A stretch of DNA of 64,000 bases, from assembly GCF_009741445.1 (NCBI RefSeq), contig NZ_CP046507.1:4402001-4466000 (forward strand), read 5' to 3'. Source of the DNA: Mycobacterium avium subsp. avium. GTDB taxonomy: Bacteria > Actinomycetota > Actinomycetes > Mycobacteriales > Mycobacteriaceae. The notes under the pieces were generated by a model, which was not told the DNA's origin, ran no database searches, and worked only from the letters and a program-made list of their open reading frames with translations. Positions within the stretch are counted from its first letter, which is position 1; every line of letters starts with the position of its first letter. Both the position numbers and the translations under genes were made by a program. Below, piece after piece: positions 1 to 10,171 of this stretch.

Positions 1-1582
<1,582 letters not shown>

Positions 1583-1698
1583 TGCGAAGTGATTCCTCCG
1601 GATTGGGGATGACACGTCCTGGCCGGGTGCAGTGCCCGCGACGGACGACCAGGCTGCTGCCGTCGGGCGACGACAGAGCCGAGCCTCACCGTCCCGAC

Positions 1699-1725
1699 CT
1701 AGCACTCACTGGTCGCGAGTGCCAA
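1699..1725 (-). promoter_or_regulatory. CIRCE operator 1 (HrcA site) upstream of groEL2
   Basis: Inverted repeat CTAGCACTC-N9-GAGTGCCAA. This is the CIRCE consensus TTAGCACTC-N9-GAGTGCTAA with 8 of 9 positions matched in each arm. HrcA is the known repressor that binds this element. It lies in the groEL2 upstream region, nearer to the gene than the second copy. Confidence 0.9.
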
Positions 1726-1732
1726 GTCATTC

Positions 1733-1759
1733 TTAGCACTCGCCCATGCCGAGTGCAAG
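1733..1759 (-). promoter_or_regulatory. CIRCE operator 2 (HrcA site) upstream of groEL2
   Basis: Inverted repeat TTAGCACTC-N9-GAGTGCAAG, only 7 bp from the first CIRCE. The left arm is a perfect consensus half and the right arm differs at two positions. Two closely spaced copies suggest tight HrcA repression. Confidence 0.9.
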
Positions 1760-1776
1760 AACAGGTCGGGGCGCAA

Positions 1777-2469
1777 CTAGGGCAGGTCGAGCAGCTGCTC
1801 GTAGAAGCCGCCGAAACCGCGCCGGGGGTCCACCAGATGGATCTCCAGGATCCAGTGGCAGGTGCGGCCGCGGGGATCGGTGCGGCGCATCGGCTTGTCC
1901 GATCCGGGCATGATGTACCACTCGATGCCCGGCCCGGCGATCTTCTTGTGCGCGAACTCCCCGATCAGATGCCCGGCGATGTGGCTGCCCCACTCGAAAC
2001 CCTCGGCCCGCGCCACCGCGACGACGGCGTCGAACAGCTCGGCCCCGGTGACATCCGGGTGGCCGGCGAAGTAGTCCCGCCCGGCCTGCCACACCCGCGG
2101 CAGCGCATCGCGAACGGCCTTCTTGTGCGGGTCGTCGCCCAGCAGGAAGGTACGCCCGAAGTCGGCTTCCCACTCCTCGAATACCGGCCCCAGGTCGAGG
2201 AAGACGATGTCGTCGGCGGCGATCGTGCGGTCCGGCGGGCGTTCCTGGAACGGCTGCAGGGTGTTGGGGCCGGCCCGCACGATCCGCCGGTGCCAGTGCT
2301 GGCGCACCCCGAACATCGCCCCGGCCAGGTCGTGGATCTCGTCCGAGAGCTGCCGTTCGGCCACTCCCGGGCGGATCATGCCGCGCCGCTCGATCTCGTC
2401 GAACAGCTGCGCCGCCTTGTCCTGGGCGTCCAGCAGCCGCCGCACCCGCACGTCCTCGGAGGCCTCCAC
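1777..2469 (-). CDS. M24-family metallopeptidase-like protein (creatinase/Xaa-Pro aminopeptidase fold)
   Basis: Probable metal-dependent hydrolase with the pita-bread fold. The sequence keeps the M24 pattern of ligands: an Asp pair in FLDLGPVFEEWEADFGRTF, a His in AGHLIGEF, a Glu in ILEIHL, and a final Glu in GGFYEQ. At about 230 residues it is a stand-alone catalytic domain without the N-terminal creatinase domain. The start chosen is GTG at 2469, because a TAGCAT -10 box (2477-2482) lies exactly 7 nt upstream, giving a leaderless mRNA. An ATG at 2502 would add 11 residues but would overlap the divergent cupin start. No equivalent is remembered between groEL2 and Rv0439c in M. tuberculosis, so it looks accessory. 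The substrate is unknown. Confidence 0.8.
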   Translation of the reverse strand: MEASEDVRVRRLLDAQDKAAQLFDEIERRGMIRPGVAERQLSDEIHDLAGAMFGVRQHWHRRIVRAGPNTLQPFQERPPDRTIAADDIVFLDLGPVFEEWEADFGRTFLLGDDPHKKAVRDALPRVWQAGRDYFAGHPDVTGAELFDAVVAVARAEGFEWGSHIAGHLIGEFAHKKIAGPGIEWYIMPGSDKPMRRTDPRGRTCHWILEIHLVDPRRGFGGFYEQLLDLP

Positions 2470-2500
2470 CTTGGCGATGCTAACTGGCAGGCTGGACCTC

Positions 2501-2995
2501 ATGTCCCTCGTCGTGCCGCCCTACCCGCCCGCCCGCTACACGAAAGACCAGCCGGAGACCAGCGCCTGGCTCAAGCGGGCCGACGAACCGCCGGACTACC
2601 AGACCGCCGGCGTCAAGTACCACTACCTGGCCAACCAGCACGACACCGCCGGCGACTACGGGTTGTACCGGGTCGACATCGCCCCGGCCGGCGGCGGGCC
2701 CGGGCCGCATTTCCACCGCGCCATGTCCGAGGCGTTCTTCGTGCTCTCCGGGACGATGAAGCTCTACGACGGCACCGAGTGGACCGACGGGCACCAGGGC
2801 GACTTCCTTTACGTCCCGCCCGGCGGGGTGCACGGCTTCCGCAACGAGGCCGACGACCCCGCGTCGATCCTGATGTTGTTCGCGCCCGGCGCGCCGCGCG
2901 AGGCCTACTTCGAAGGCTTCGCCGCGCTGGCCGACATGACCGACGAGGAACGCCGGGAATGGTTCGCCCGGCACGACAACTTCTGGGTTCAATAG
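2501..2995 (+). CDS. Cupin-domain protein
   Basis: Small single-domain cupin (164 aa) of unknown substrate. The double-stranded beta-helix motifs are visible: the first cupin motif as GPGPHFHRAMSEAFFVLSG (residues about 67-85), with two His and a Glu as likely metal ligands, and the second around PPGGVHGFRN. It starts head to head with the M24 gene; the ATG at 2501 gives MSLVVPPYPP. An in-frame ATG at 2478 would extend it by 8 residues. It may act as a metal-dependent isomerase, dioxygenase or storage-type cupin, but nothing in the sequence decides this. Confidence 0.85.
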   Translation: MSLVVPPYPPARYTKDQPETSAWLKRADEPPDYQTAGVKYHYLANQHDTAGDYGLYRVDIAPAGGGPGPHFHRAMSEAFFVLSGTMKLYDGTEWTDGHQGDFLYVPPGGVHGFRNEADDPASILMLFAPGAPREAYFEGFAALADMTDEERREWFARHDNFWVQ

Positions 2996-3013
2996 CGCGT
3001 CCCGGTCGATGAG

Positions 3014-3019
3014 TATGTT
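3014..3019 (+). promoter_or_regulatory. -10 box for a leaderless SDR transcript
   Basis: TATGTT lies exactly 7 nt before the ATG at 3027, and no Shine-Dalgarno sequence is present between them. This is the usual geometry of mycobacterial leaderless mRNAs. Confidence 0.55.
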
Positions 3020-3026
3020 GTGGGCC

Positions 3027-3965
3027 ATGGCTCCCCACGACAAACAGCACCGCGACTGGTCGGAGGCCGACGTCGGTGATCAGAGCGGCCGCGTCGTCGT
3101 CATCACCGGCGCCAACACCGGCATCGGCTACGAGACGGCCGCCGTGCTGGCCCACCGCGGCGCCCACGTCGTGCTCGCGGTCCGCGACCTGGAGAAGGGC
3201 AACGCGGCGCTGTCGCGGATCGTGGCCGCCAGCCCGAACGCCGACGTCACGCTGCAGCAGCTGGACCTGGCCTCGCTGGCCTCGGTGCGTTCTGCCGCCG
3301 AGGCGCTGCGCGCGGCCTACCCGCGCATCGACCTGCTGATCAACAACGCCGGCGTGATGTGGACGCCCAAGCAGGTCACCGAGGACGGTTTCGAATTGCA
3401 GTTCGGCACCAACCATCTGGGGCACTTCGCGCTGACCGGGTTGCTGCTCGATCACCTGCTGGGAGTGCGGGATTCGCGGGTGGTGACGGTCAGCAGCCTC
3501 GGCCACCGGCTGCGCGCCGCCATCCACTTCGACGACCTGCACTGGGAGCGCCGCTACGACCGGGTCGCCGCCTACGGCCAGTCCAAGCTGGCCAACCTGC
3601 TGTTCACCTACGAGCTGCAGCGCCGGCTGGCGGCCGCCCCGGACGCGAAGACCATCGCGGTCGCCGCGCACCCCGGCGGCTCCAACACCGAGCTGGCCCG
3701 CCACCTGCCCGGAATCTTCCGGCCGGTGCAGGCGGTGCTGGGGCCGGTGCTGTTCCAGAGCCCGGCGATGGGCGCGCTGCCGACGCTGCGGGCCGCCACC
3801 GATCCGGCCGTGCAGGGCGCGCAGTACTACGGCCCGGACGGCTTCCTCGAACAGCGCGGGCGCCCGAAGCTGGTCGAGTCCAGCGCCCAGTCGCACGACG
3901 AGCAGCTGCAGCGCCGGCTGTGGGCCGTGTCCGAAGAACTCACCGGCGTCCACTTCCCGGTCTGA
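3027..3965 (+). CDS. Short-chain dehydrogenase/reductase (Rv0439c-like)
   Basis: NAD(P)-dependent oxidoreductase of the SDR superfamily (312 aa), closest to the retinol-dehydrogenase/WW-domain-oxidoreductase-like group. It has the Rossmann motif TGANTGIG at 27-34, the NNAG motif near residue 106, and the catalytic YGQSK with Tyr183 and Lys187. The start at 3027 gives MAPHDKQHRDW, matching the length of the M. tuberculosis protein as remembered; the in-frame ATG at 3009 would place the -10 box inside the gene. moeA2 follows 5 bp downstream, so the two are probably co-transcribed. The physiological substrate is unknown. Confidence 0.93.
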   Translation: MAPHDKQHRDWSEADVGDQSGRVVVITGANTGIGYETAAVLAHRGAHVVLAVRDLEKGNAALSRIVAASPNADVTLQQLDLASLASVRSAAEALRAAYPRIDLLINNAGVMWTPKQVTEDGFELQFGTNHLGHFALTGLLLDHLLGVRDSRVVTVSSLGHRLRAAIHFDDLHWERRYDRVAAYGQSKLANLLFTYELQRRLAAAPDAKTIAVAAHPGGSNTELARHLPGIFRPVQAVLGPVLFQSPAMGALPTLRAATDPAVQGAQYYGPDGFLEQRGRPKLVESSAQSHDEQLQRRLWAVSEELTGVHFPV

Positions 3966-3970
3966 CCTCC

Positions 3971-5185
3971 ATGGCCGCGATGCGCTCCGTCGCCGAACAC
4001 CAGCGGGTGGTGGCCGGGCTGATCCGCGCCCGGCCGCCGGTCGCGGTGCCGCTGGCGCAGGCCCAGGGCCTGGTGCTGGCCGAGGACGTGGTGGCGGGGC
4101 TGGCGCTGCCGGTGTTCGACAACTCCGCGATGGACGGCTACGCGGTGCGCGCCGAGGACACCGCGGGCGCCACCCCCGAGCGGCCGGTCGTGCTGCCGGT
4201 CGCCGAGGACATTCCGGCCGGGCGCACCGACGAGCTGACGCTGCAGCCGGGCACCGCGCACCGGATCATGACGGGCGCGCCGGTGCCGGCCGGGGCGACG
4301 GCCGTCGTGCCGGTGGAGGACACCGACGGCGGCGTGGACGTGGTGTCGATTCGGGCGTCGCGCGAACCCGGCAAGCACATCCGCCGCGCCGGTGAGGACG
4401 TCTCCCCCGGCACCACCGTGTTGCGCCGCGGGCAGGTGGTGACGCCGGCGGTGCTCGGGCTGGCCGCGGCGCTGGGCATCGCCGAGCTGTCGGTGATCCC
4501 GCGGCAGCGGGTGCTGGTCATCTCGACGGGATCGGAGCTGGTGGCCCCGGGCGCCGCGCTGCGGCCGGGGCAGATCTACGAGTCCAACTCGATCATGCTG
4601 GCCGGGGCCGTGCGCGACGCCGGCGCGGAGCTGGTGGCCGTCGCGACCGCCGAGGACGAGGTGGCACAGTTCAGTTCGATCATCGACCGGTATGCGGCCG
4701 GCACCGACCTGATCATCACCAGCGGCGGCGTCAGCGCCGGCGCCTACGAGGTGGTCAAGGACGCCTTCGGGCGCGAGGGCGATCAGGGCGTGGAGTTCGT
4801 CAAGGTGGCCATGCAGCCGGGCATGCCGCAGGGCGTGGGACGGGTGGCCGGGGCGACCATCGTCACGCTGCCCGGCAATCCGGTCAGCGCGCTGGTGTCC
4901 TTCGAGGTGTTCATCCGCCCGGCGCTGCGCGCCGCGATGGGCCTGCCCGATCCCGAACGCCCGCACCGGTCGGCGGTGCTCGCCGAGTCGCTCACCTCGC
5001 CGCGCGGCAAACGCCAATTCCGGCGCGCGGTGCTGGACGACGACGCCGGCACCGTCGTCAGCTACGGCCCGCCGGCCTCGCATCACCTGCGCTGGCTGGC
5101 GTCGGCGAACGGGCTGCTGGACATCCCCGAAGACGTCGTCGAGGTGCCCGAGGGGACCACCCTCGAGGTGTGGGATCTGCGCTAG
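3971..5185 (+). CDS. moeA2: Molybdopterin molybdenumtransferase MoeA2
   Basis: Inserts molybdate into adenylylated molybdopterin in the last step of molybdenum cofactor synthesis. The 404-residue protein has the MoeA N-terminal motif DNSAMDGYAVR, the ITSGGVSAG signature of the MoCF-binding domain, LPGNPVSALVSFEVF, and a C-terminal domain IV. The ATG at 3971 follows the SDR stop by 5 bp. Mycobacteria usually carry two moeA genes; the position matches Rv0438c (moeA2). It converges on the MFS gene with only 6 bp between stop codons. Confidence 0.94.
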   Translation: MAAMRSVAEHQRVVAGLIRARPPVAVPLAQAQGLVLAEDVVAGLALPVFDNSAMDGYAVRAEDTAGATPERPVVLPVAEDIPAGRTDELTLQPGTAHRIMTGAPVPAGATAVVPVEDTDGGVDVVSIRASREPGKHIRRAGEDVSPGTTVLRRGQVVTPAVLGLAAALGIAELSVIPRQRVLVISTGSELVAPGAALRPGQIYESNSIMLAGAVRDAGAELVAVATAEDEVAQFSSIIDRYAAGTDLIITSGGVSAGAYEVVKDAFGREGDQGVEFVKVAMQPGMPQGVGRVAGATIVTLPGNPVSALVSFEVFIRPALRAAMGLPDPERPHRSAVLAESLTSPRGKRQFRRAVLDDDAGTVVSYGPPASHHLRWLASANGLLDIPEDVVEVPEGTTLEVWDLR

Positions 5186-5191
5186 CCCGAT

Positions 5192-6403
5192 TCAGCCGGC
5201 GGGCGCTCGATGGAATTCGTCGGCGGTGTCGAAGGCCGGCGTGTAGCGGATGGCGACGGCGACGATCGTCATCATCACCGGGATGGTGACCAGCGCCCCG
5301 GACAGGCCCACCCACTCGGACAGGTGGCCGATCAGCGGCGGGCCGAGCAGATAGCCCAGCCAGCCGGTGGCGGCCACGATCGCGATCGCCGATCCGGCGC
5401 CGCGGGCGCCGTAGGCCGCGCTGAACGCGGTGGGCACCAGCAGCGCGACGCCGACGCCCAGCGCGGCGAACCCGAGCACCCCGGCGGCCGCGTCGGCGGT
5501 CGCCAGCGCCACGCTCATGCCCGCCACGGCCAGCACCGCCAGCGCCGGCAGCAACCGGCGGCTGGGCAGCCGCGCGTGCAGCCGGGCGGCGCCGAACCGG
5601 GTGACGACCATGGTCAGGGTGTAGGCCGCGTAGCTCGCCGCGGCCACGCTCGGGCCGGCGCCGACGACGTCGCGCAGGTAGGTGGCCGACCAGTCGGTGG
5701 CCGCTCCCTCGCACAGGAACGACGCGAACGACACGGCCGCCAGGATCGCCACCGCCGGCGTCACCCGCCGGCCCGCGGCCGGTTCCGGCGGCGCGGCCAC
5801 GGAATCGGCCGCGTCCGGCAGCAGGCGTCGGGTCAGCGCCGCCACCACGAGGAGCACGACCGCCCCGAGCACCGTCAGCTGAGCGGTCAGGCCGATGCCG
5901 GCGCCGACGCAGGCCGCCCCGATCAGCGCCCCGAGCAGGGTGCCCAGGCTCCACATCCCGTGAAAGCGCGCCATCATCGGCGCCCCGGCGCGCCGTTCGA
6001 CCGTGCCGGCCTGGGTGTTCATCGCGACGTCCAGCGCGCCCTGGAACATCCCCCACAACGCCAGCGCCGCGAACAGCGCCGGCCCGGACCGGGCCAGCCC
6101 CACCGTCGTCCCGGCCGCCGCGTAGCCGGCGACGGTGACCGGGATCAGCCGGTGGCTCCCCCAGCGCGGCAGCGCCCAGTGGCCGGCCAGCGTGGCCAGC
6201 ACCGAGCCCAGCGGAGCGCCGAACAACGCCGTGCCCAGCGCGGCGTCGTCCAGGCCGAGTCCGGCTTTGACCTGCGGAATGTGGGCGGCCCACGACGCGA
6301 ACAGCAGGCCGTGAGCAACGAACACCGCGGTGACACCGCGTTTGGCCCGACTCAGCATCTCGACGGTGAACGTTCCCTTCGCGGGCGGCGACGAATCCGT
6401 CAC
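5192..6403 (-). CDS. MFS transporter
   Basis: Inner-membrane major facilitator with about 12 hydrophobic helices (roughly 400 aa), resembling the YbjJ/fucose-permease-like branch, with small residues packed in the helices as in VFVAHGLLFASWAAHIPQV. The substrate cannot be told from sequence. The start is uncertain: GTG at 6403 is preceded by GGAG at very short spacing; ATG at 6430 would overlap the divergent psd start; ATG at 6358 would also leave every helix intact. The gene is not at this locus in M. tuberculosis as I remember it, so it is an insertion between moeA2 and psd. Confidence 0.87.
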   Translation of the reverse strand: MTDSSPPAKGTFTVEMLSRAKRGVTAVFVAHGLLFASWAAHIPQVKAGLGLDDAALGTALFGAPLGSVLATLAGHWALPRWGSHRLIPVTVAGYAAAGTTVGLARSGPALFAALALWGMFQGALDVAMNTQAGTVERRAGAPMMARFHGMWSLGTLLGALIGAACVGAGIGLTAQLTVLGAVVLLVVAALTRRLLPDAADSVAAPPEPAAGRRVTPAVAILAAVSFASFLCEGAATDWSATYLRDVVGAGPSVAAASYAAYTLTMVVTRFGAARLHARLPSRRLLPALAVLAVAGMSVALATADAAAGVLGFAALGVGVALLVPTAFSAAYGARGAGSAIAIVAATGWLGYLLGPPLIGHLSEWVGLSGALVTIPVMMTIVAVAIRYTPAFDTADEFHRAPAG

Positions 6404-6411
6404 CGGCTCCG

Positions 6412-6417
6412 TAAGAT
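6412..6417 (+). promoter_or_regulatory. -10 box for a leaderless psd transcript
   Basis: TAAGAT lies 6 nt before the GTG start of psd with no ribosome-binding sequence between them. This supports a leaderless mRNA beginning at the start codon. Confidence 0.55.
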
Positions 6418-6423
6418 GGCCGC

Positions 6424-7146
6424 GTGGCACGACGCCCCCGCACCATCGGCCCCTCGGCTTCCGACCCCGGTTTCAGCCCCCAGCATGCGCTGGAGTTGGT
6501 GCGCTCCGCCATCCCGCCGGTGCATCCGGCCGGCCGGCCGTTCGTCGGCGCCGGGCTGGCGCTGGCGCTGGCCGGGCGCCGGCACCGCTGGCTGCGCCGG
6601 GCGGGCCTGCTGGCGGCGGGGGCGTGCGCGGGATTCTTCCGGCACCCGCCCCGGGTGCCGCCGGCCCGGCCCGGCGCGATCGTCGCGCCCGCCGACGGCG
6701 AGATCTGCGTGATCGACGTCGCCACCCCGCCCGCCGAATTGAGCATGGGCGACGTGGCGCTGCCGCGGGTCAGCATTTTCCTGTCGCTGCTGGACGCCCA
6801 CGTGCAGCGGGCCCCGGTCAGCGGCGAGGTGATCGACGTGCAGCACCGGCCGGGCCGGTTCGGGTCGGCCGACCTGGCGGCCGCGAGCACCGAGAACGAA
6901 CGCACCAGCCTGCGCATCCGCACCCCCGGCGGCGCGGAGGTGGTCGCGGTCCAGGTCGCCGGGCTGCTGGCGCGGCGCATCATCTGCGACGCGCACGTCG
7001 GCGACAAGCTGTCGATCGGCGACACCTACGGCCTGATCCGCTTCGGCTCCCGGCTGGACACCTACCTGCCGGCGGGCGCACAGCCGCTGGTGACCGTCGG
7101 CCAACGCGCCATCGCCGGCGAGACCGTGCTGGCCGAGCTGCCATGA
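6424..7146 (+). CDS. psd: Phosphatidylserine decarboxylase
   Basis: Converts phosphatidylserine to phosphatidylethanolamine at the membrane. It is a pyruvoyl enzyme that cleaves itself at a conserved Gly-Ser; here the site is in RFGSRLDTYLP near the C-terminus. An N-terminal hydrophobic stretch (about residues 40-75) anchors it. Length is 240 aa, close to the archaetidyl/short bacterial Psd type. GTG is the start. The stop overlaps the pssA start (ATGA), so the decarboxylase and the synthase that makes its substrate are translationally coupled. Confidence 0.95.
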   Translation: MARRPRTIGPSASDPGFSPQHALELVRSAIPPVHPAGRPFVGAGLALALAGRRHRWLRRAGLLAAGACAGFFRHPPRVPPARPGAIVAPADGEICVIDVATPPAELSMGDVALPRVSIFLSLLDAHVQRAPVSGEVIDVQHRPGRFGSADLAAASTENERTSLRIRTPGGAEVVAVQVAGLLARRIICDAHVGDKLSIGDTYGLIRFGSRLDTYLPAGAQPLVTVGQRAIAGETVLAELP

Positions 7147-8006
7147 TCAGCAAGCCGCGCGGCCGCCGGGCAGTCAATCTGCAGATCCTGCCCAGCGCGA
7201 TGACGGTGCTCTCGGTGTGCGCGGGGCTGACCTCGATCCGGTTCGCCCTCGAGCACCAGCCCAAGGCCGCGATGGCGCTGATCGCGGCGGCCGCGATCCT
7301 GGACGGGCTGGACGGCCGGGTGGCGCGGATCCTGGACGCTCAGTCCCGGATGGGCGAGGAGATCGACTCGCTGGCCGACGCGGTGAACTTCGGGGTGACC
7401 CCGGCGATCGTGCTCTACGTGACGCTGCTGACCACGTCGCCGGCCGGGTGGGTGGCGATCCTGCTCTACGCGGTGTGCGTGGTGTTGCGGCTGGCCCGGT
7501 TCAACGCGCTGCTGGACGACGGCAGCCAGCCCGCCTACACCCACGAGTTCTTCATCGGCATGCCGGCGCCGGCCGGCGCGGTGTCGATGATCGGCCTGAT
7601 CGGACTCAAGCTGCAGTTCGGCGACGGCTGGTGGACGTCCCCGCTGTTTTTGTGCATCTGGATCACCGGGACGTCGATCCTGATGGTCAGCAAGATCCCG
7701 ATGCGCAAGATGCACGCGGTGGCGGTGCCGCCGAGTTGGGCGGCGCCGCTGCTGGCGGTGCTGGCGATCTGCGCGGCGGCGGCGGTGCTGGCGCCCTACG
7801 TGCTGATCTGGGTGATCATCGTCGCCTACCTGTGCCACGTGCCGTTCGCGGTGCGCAACCAGCGCTGGCTGGCCGCGCACCCCGAGGCGTGGGACGAGGC
7901 GCCCAAGCAGCGCCGCGCCGCCCGGCGGGCGATCCGCCGGGCACAGCCCAACCGCCGGTCGGTGACGCGGCTGGGCCTGCGCAAGCCGGGCAGGCGCGTG
8001 CCGTGA
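7143..8006 (+). CDS. pssA: CDP-diacylglycerol--serine O-phosphatidyltransferase
   Basis: Makes phosphatidylserine from CDP-diacylglycerol and L-serine in the membrane. The CDP-alcohol phosphotransferase motif DG-x2-AR-x8-G-x3-D-x3-D is complete, running from DGRVAR to DSLAD at about residues 58-80. The 287-residue protein has about eight hydrophobic segments and a basic C-terminal tail rich in Arg. It overlaps psd upstream by ATGA and the AAA ATPase downstream by GTGA, so the three form one coupled operon, as with Rv0437c-Rv0435c. Confidence 0.95.
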   Translation: MISKPRGRRAVNLQILPSAMTVLSVCAGLTSIRFALEHQPKAAMALIAAAAILDGLDGRVARILDAQSRMGEEIDSLADAVNFGVTPAIVLYVTLLTTSPAGWVAILLYAVCVVLRLARFNALLDDGSQPAYTHEFFIGMPAPAGAVSMIGLIGLKLQFGDGWWTSPLFLCIWITGTSILMVSKIPMRKMHAVAVPPSWAAPLLAVLAICAAAAVLAPYVLIWVIIVAYLCHVPFAVRNQRWLAAHPEAWDEAPKQRRAARRAIRRAQPNRRSVTRLGLRKPGRRVP

Positions 8007-10171
8007 CCGGTTCCGGCTCGGCGCGTCAACTCACGCTGACCGCCCGGCTGAACACCTCGGCCGTCGACTCCCGTCGCGGCGTCGTCCGCCTGCACGCGAG
8101 TGCCGTTGCGGCCCTTGGCATTCGGGAGTGGGACGCGGTGTCGCTGATCGGTTCGCGCACCACCGCGGCGGTGGCCGGCCTGGCCGGCCCCGAAATACCC
8201 TCCGGCACCGTGTTGCTCGACGACGTGACGCTGTCCAACGCCGGCCTGCGCGACGGGACCGCCGTGGTGGTCAGCCCGGTCACCGTGTACGGCGCGCGGT
8301 CGGTGACCCTGTCCGGCTCGCCGCTGACCACCCGGTCGGTGTCACCGGTCACGCTGCGTCAGGCGCTGCTGGGCAAGGTGCTCACCGTCGGCGACGCGGT
8401 GTCGCTGCTGCCCCGCGACCTCGGGCCCGGCACCTCGACGTCCGAGGCGACCCGCGCGCTGGCCGCCGCGGTGGGCATCAGCTGGACCTCCGAGCTGCTG
8501 ACCGTCACCGGCGTCGACCCGGACGGGCCGGTCAGCGTGCAACCCAACTCGCTGGTCGGCTGGGGCGCCGGGGCGGCGCCCGCGGCGGCGTCGCGGGTCT
8601 CGGTCGAGGTGGCCCGCCCGCAGACGGTGGTCGAGGAGCTCAAGGGCTGCCAGCCGCAGGCCGCCAAGCTGGTCGAATGGCTCAAGCTCGCGCTGGACGA
8701 GCCGCACCTGCTCAAGACCCTGGGCGCGGCCACCTTCCTGGGCGTGCTGGTGACCGGCCCGGCCGGGGTGGGCAAGGTGACGCTGGTGCGCGCGGTGTGC
8801 GGGGATCGCCGGCTGGTCACGCTGGACGGCCCGGAGGTCGGCGCGCTGGGCGCCGACGACCGGCTCAAGGCGGTGGCCTCGGCCGTGCAGACGGTCCGCG
8901 ACGGCGGCGGCGTGCTGCTGATCACCGACGTCGACGCCCTGCTGCCGGCCACCGCCGAGCCGGTGGCCTCGTTGATCCTCGCCGAGCTGCGCGGCGCGGT
9001 GGCCAGCGAGGGTGTCGCCCTGATCGCCACCTCGGCGCGCCCCGACCAGCTCGACGCCAGGCTGCGCGCGCCGGACCTGTGCGACCGGGAGCTGAGCCTG
9101 CCGCTGCCCGACGCCGCCACCCGCAAGGCCCTGCTGGAGTCGCTGCTGCGCAACGTGCCCACCGATGGCCTCGATTTGGATGAAATTGCTTCTTGCACAC
9201 CGGGTTTCGTCGTCGCCGACCTGGCCGCGCTGATCCGCGAGGCGGCGCTGCGGGCGGCGTCGCGGGCCAGCTCCGACGGCCGTCCCCCCGCGCTGCACCA
9301 GGAGGACCTCACCGGCGCGCTGAGCGTGATCAGGCCGCTGTCCCGCTCGGCCGCCGAAGAGGTCAGCGTCGGGGACATCACCCTCGACGACGTCGGTGAC
9401 ATGGCGCAGGCCCGGCAGGCGCTCACCGAGGCGGTGTTGTGGCCGCTGCAGCATCCGGACACGTTCGCCCGGCTGGGTGTGCGGCCGCCGCGCGGGGTGC
9501 TGCTGTACGGGCCGCCCGGCTGCGGCAAGACCTTCGTGGTGCGCGCGCTGGCCAGCACCGGCCAGCTGTCGGTGCACGCCGTCAAGGGCTCCGAGCTGAT
9601 GGACAAGTGGGTGGGCAGCTCGGAAAAGGCGGTGCGCGAACTGTTTCGGCGGGCCCGCGATTCGGCGCCCGCGCTGATCTTTCTCGACGAGGTGGACGCG
9701 CTGGCCCCGCGGCGCGGGCAGAGCTTCGACTCCGGGGTGACCGACCGGGTGGTGGCCGCGCTGCTGACCGAGCTGGACGGCGTCGACCCGCTGCGCGACG
9801 TCGTGGTGCTGGGCGCCACCAACCGGCCCGACCTCATCGACCCCGCGCTGCTGCGGCCGGGCCGGCTGGAGCGGCTGGTGTTCGTGGAGCCGCCCGACGC
9901 CGCGGCGCGGCGCGAAATCCTGCGCACCGCGGGCAAATCGATTCCGCTGAGCGCTGACGTCGACCTCGACGAGCTGGCCGCCGGCCTGGACGGCTACAGC
10001 GCCGCCGACTGCGTGGCGCTGCTGCGCGAGGCCGCGCTGACGGCCATGCGCCGGTCCATCGACGCCACCGACGTGACGGCCGCCGACCTCGCCGCGGCTC
10101 GCGAAAACGTCCGTCCCTCTTTGGATCCCGCGCAGGTCGCGTCGCTACGGGCGTTCGCCGAAGCTCCGTAG
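8003..10171 (+). CDS. Cdc48/VCP-like AAA ATPase with two AAA modules (Rv0435c-like)
   Basis: Probable hexameric protein-remodelling ATPase with an N-domain (about 1-190) and two AAA modules (722 aa). The second module is canonical: Walker A GPPGCGKT at 503-510, Walker B with Asp562-Glu563, and the second region of homology GATNRPDLIDPALLRPGR. The first module is degenerate: the P-loop reads GPAGVGKV (252-259), with Val where Ser/Thr binds Mg, and the Walker B reads ITDVD with Val310 in place of the catalytic Glu. ATP turnover is therefore likely confined to the second ring. The start GTG overlaps the pssA stop. Operon linkage to phosphatidylserine synthesis hints at a membrane-quality role, which is inference. 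Confidence 0.93.
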   Translation: MTGSGSARQLTLTARLNTSAVDSRRGVVRLHASAVAALGIREWDAVSLIGSRTTAAVAGLAGPEIPSGTVLLDDVTLSNAGLRDGTAVVVSPVTVYGARSVTLSGSPLTTRSVSPVTLRQALLGKVLTVGDAVSLLPRDLGPGTSTSEATRALAAAVGISWTSELLTVTGVDPDGPVSVQPNSLVGWGAGAAPAAASRVSVEVARPQTVVEELKGCQPQAAKLVEWLKLALDEPHLLKTLGAATFLGVLVTGPAGVGKVTLVRAVCGDRRLVTLDGPEVGALGADDRLKAVASAVQTVRDGGGVLLITDVDALLPATAEPVASLILAELRGAVASEGVALIATSARPDQLDARLRAPDLCDRELSLPLPDAATRKALLESLLRNVPTDGLDLDEIASCTPGFVVADLAALIREAALRAASRASSDGRPPALHQEDLTGALSVIRPLSRSAAEEVSVGDITLDDVGDMAQARQALTEAVLWPLQHPDTFARLGVRPPRGVLLYGPPGCGKTFVVRALASTGQLSVHAVKGSELMDKWVGSSEKAVRELFRRARDSAPALIFLDEVDALAPRRGQSFDSGVTDRVVAALLTELDGVDPLRDVVVLGATNRPDLIDPALLRPGRLERLVFVEPPDAAARREILRTAGKSIPLSADVDLDELAAGLDGYSAADCVALLREAALTAMRRSIDATDVTAADLAAARENVRPSLDPAQVASLRAFAEAP

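Noticed and set aside
2480..3043. Minus-strand frame covering the cupin gene
   Set aside because: The cupin frame on the plus strand has family motifs; the antisense translation has none.
5058..7025. Long minus-strand frame overlapping the MFS and psd genes
   Set aside because: It is out of frame with the MFS transporter and gives Arg/Gly/Ala-rich nonsense; the MFS frame has clear membrane helices.
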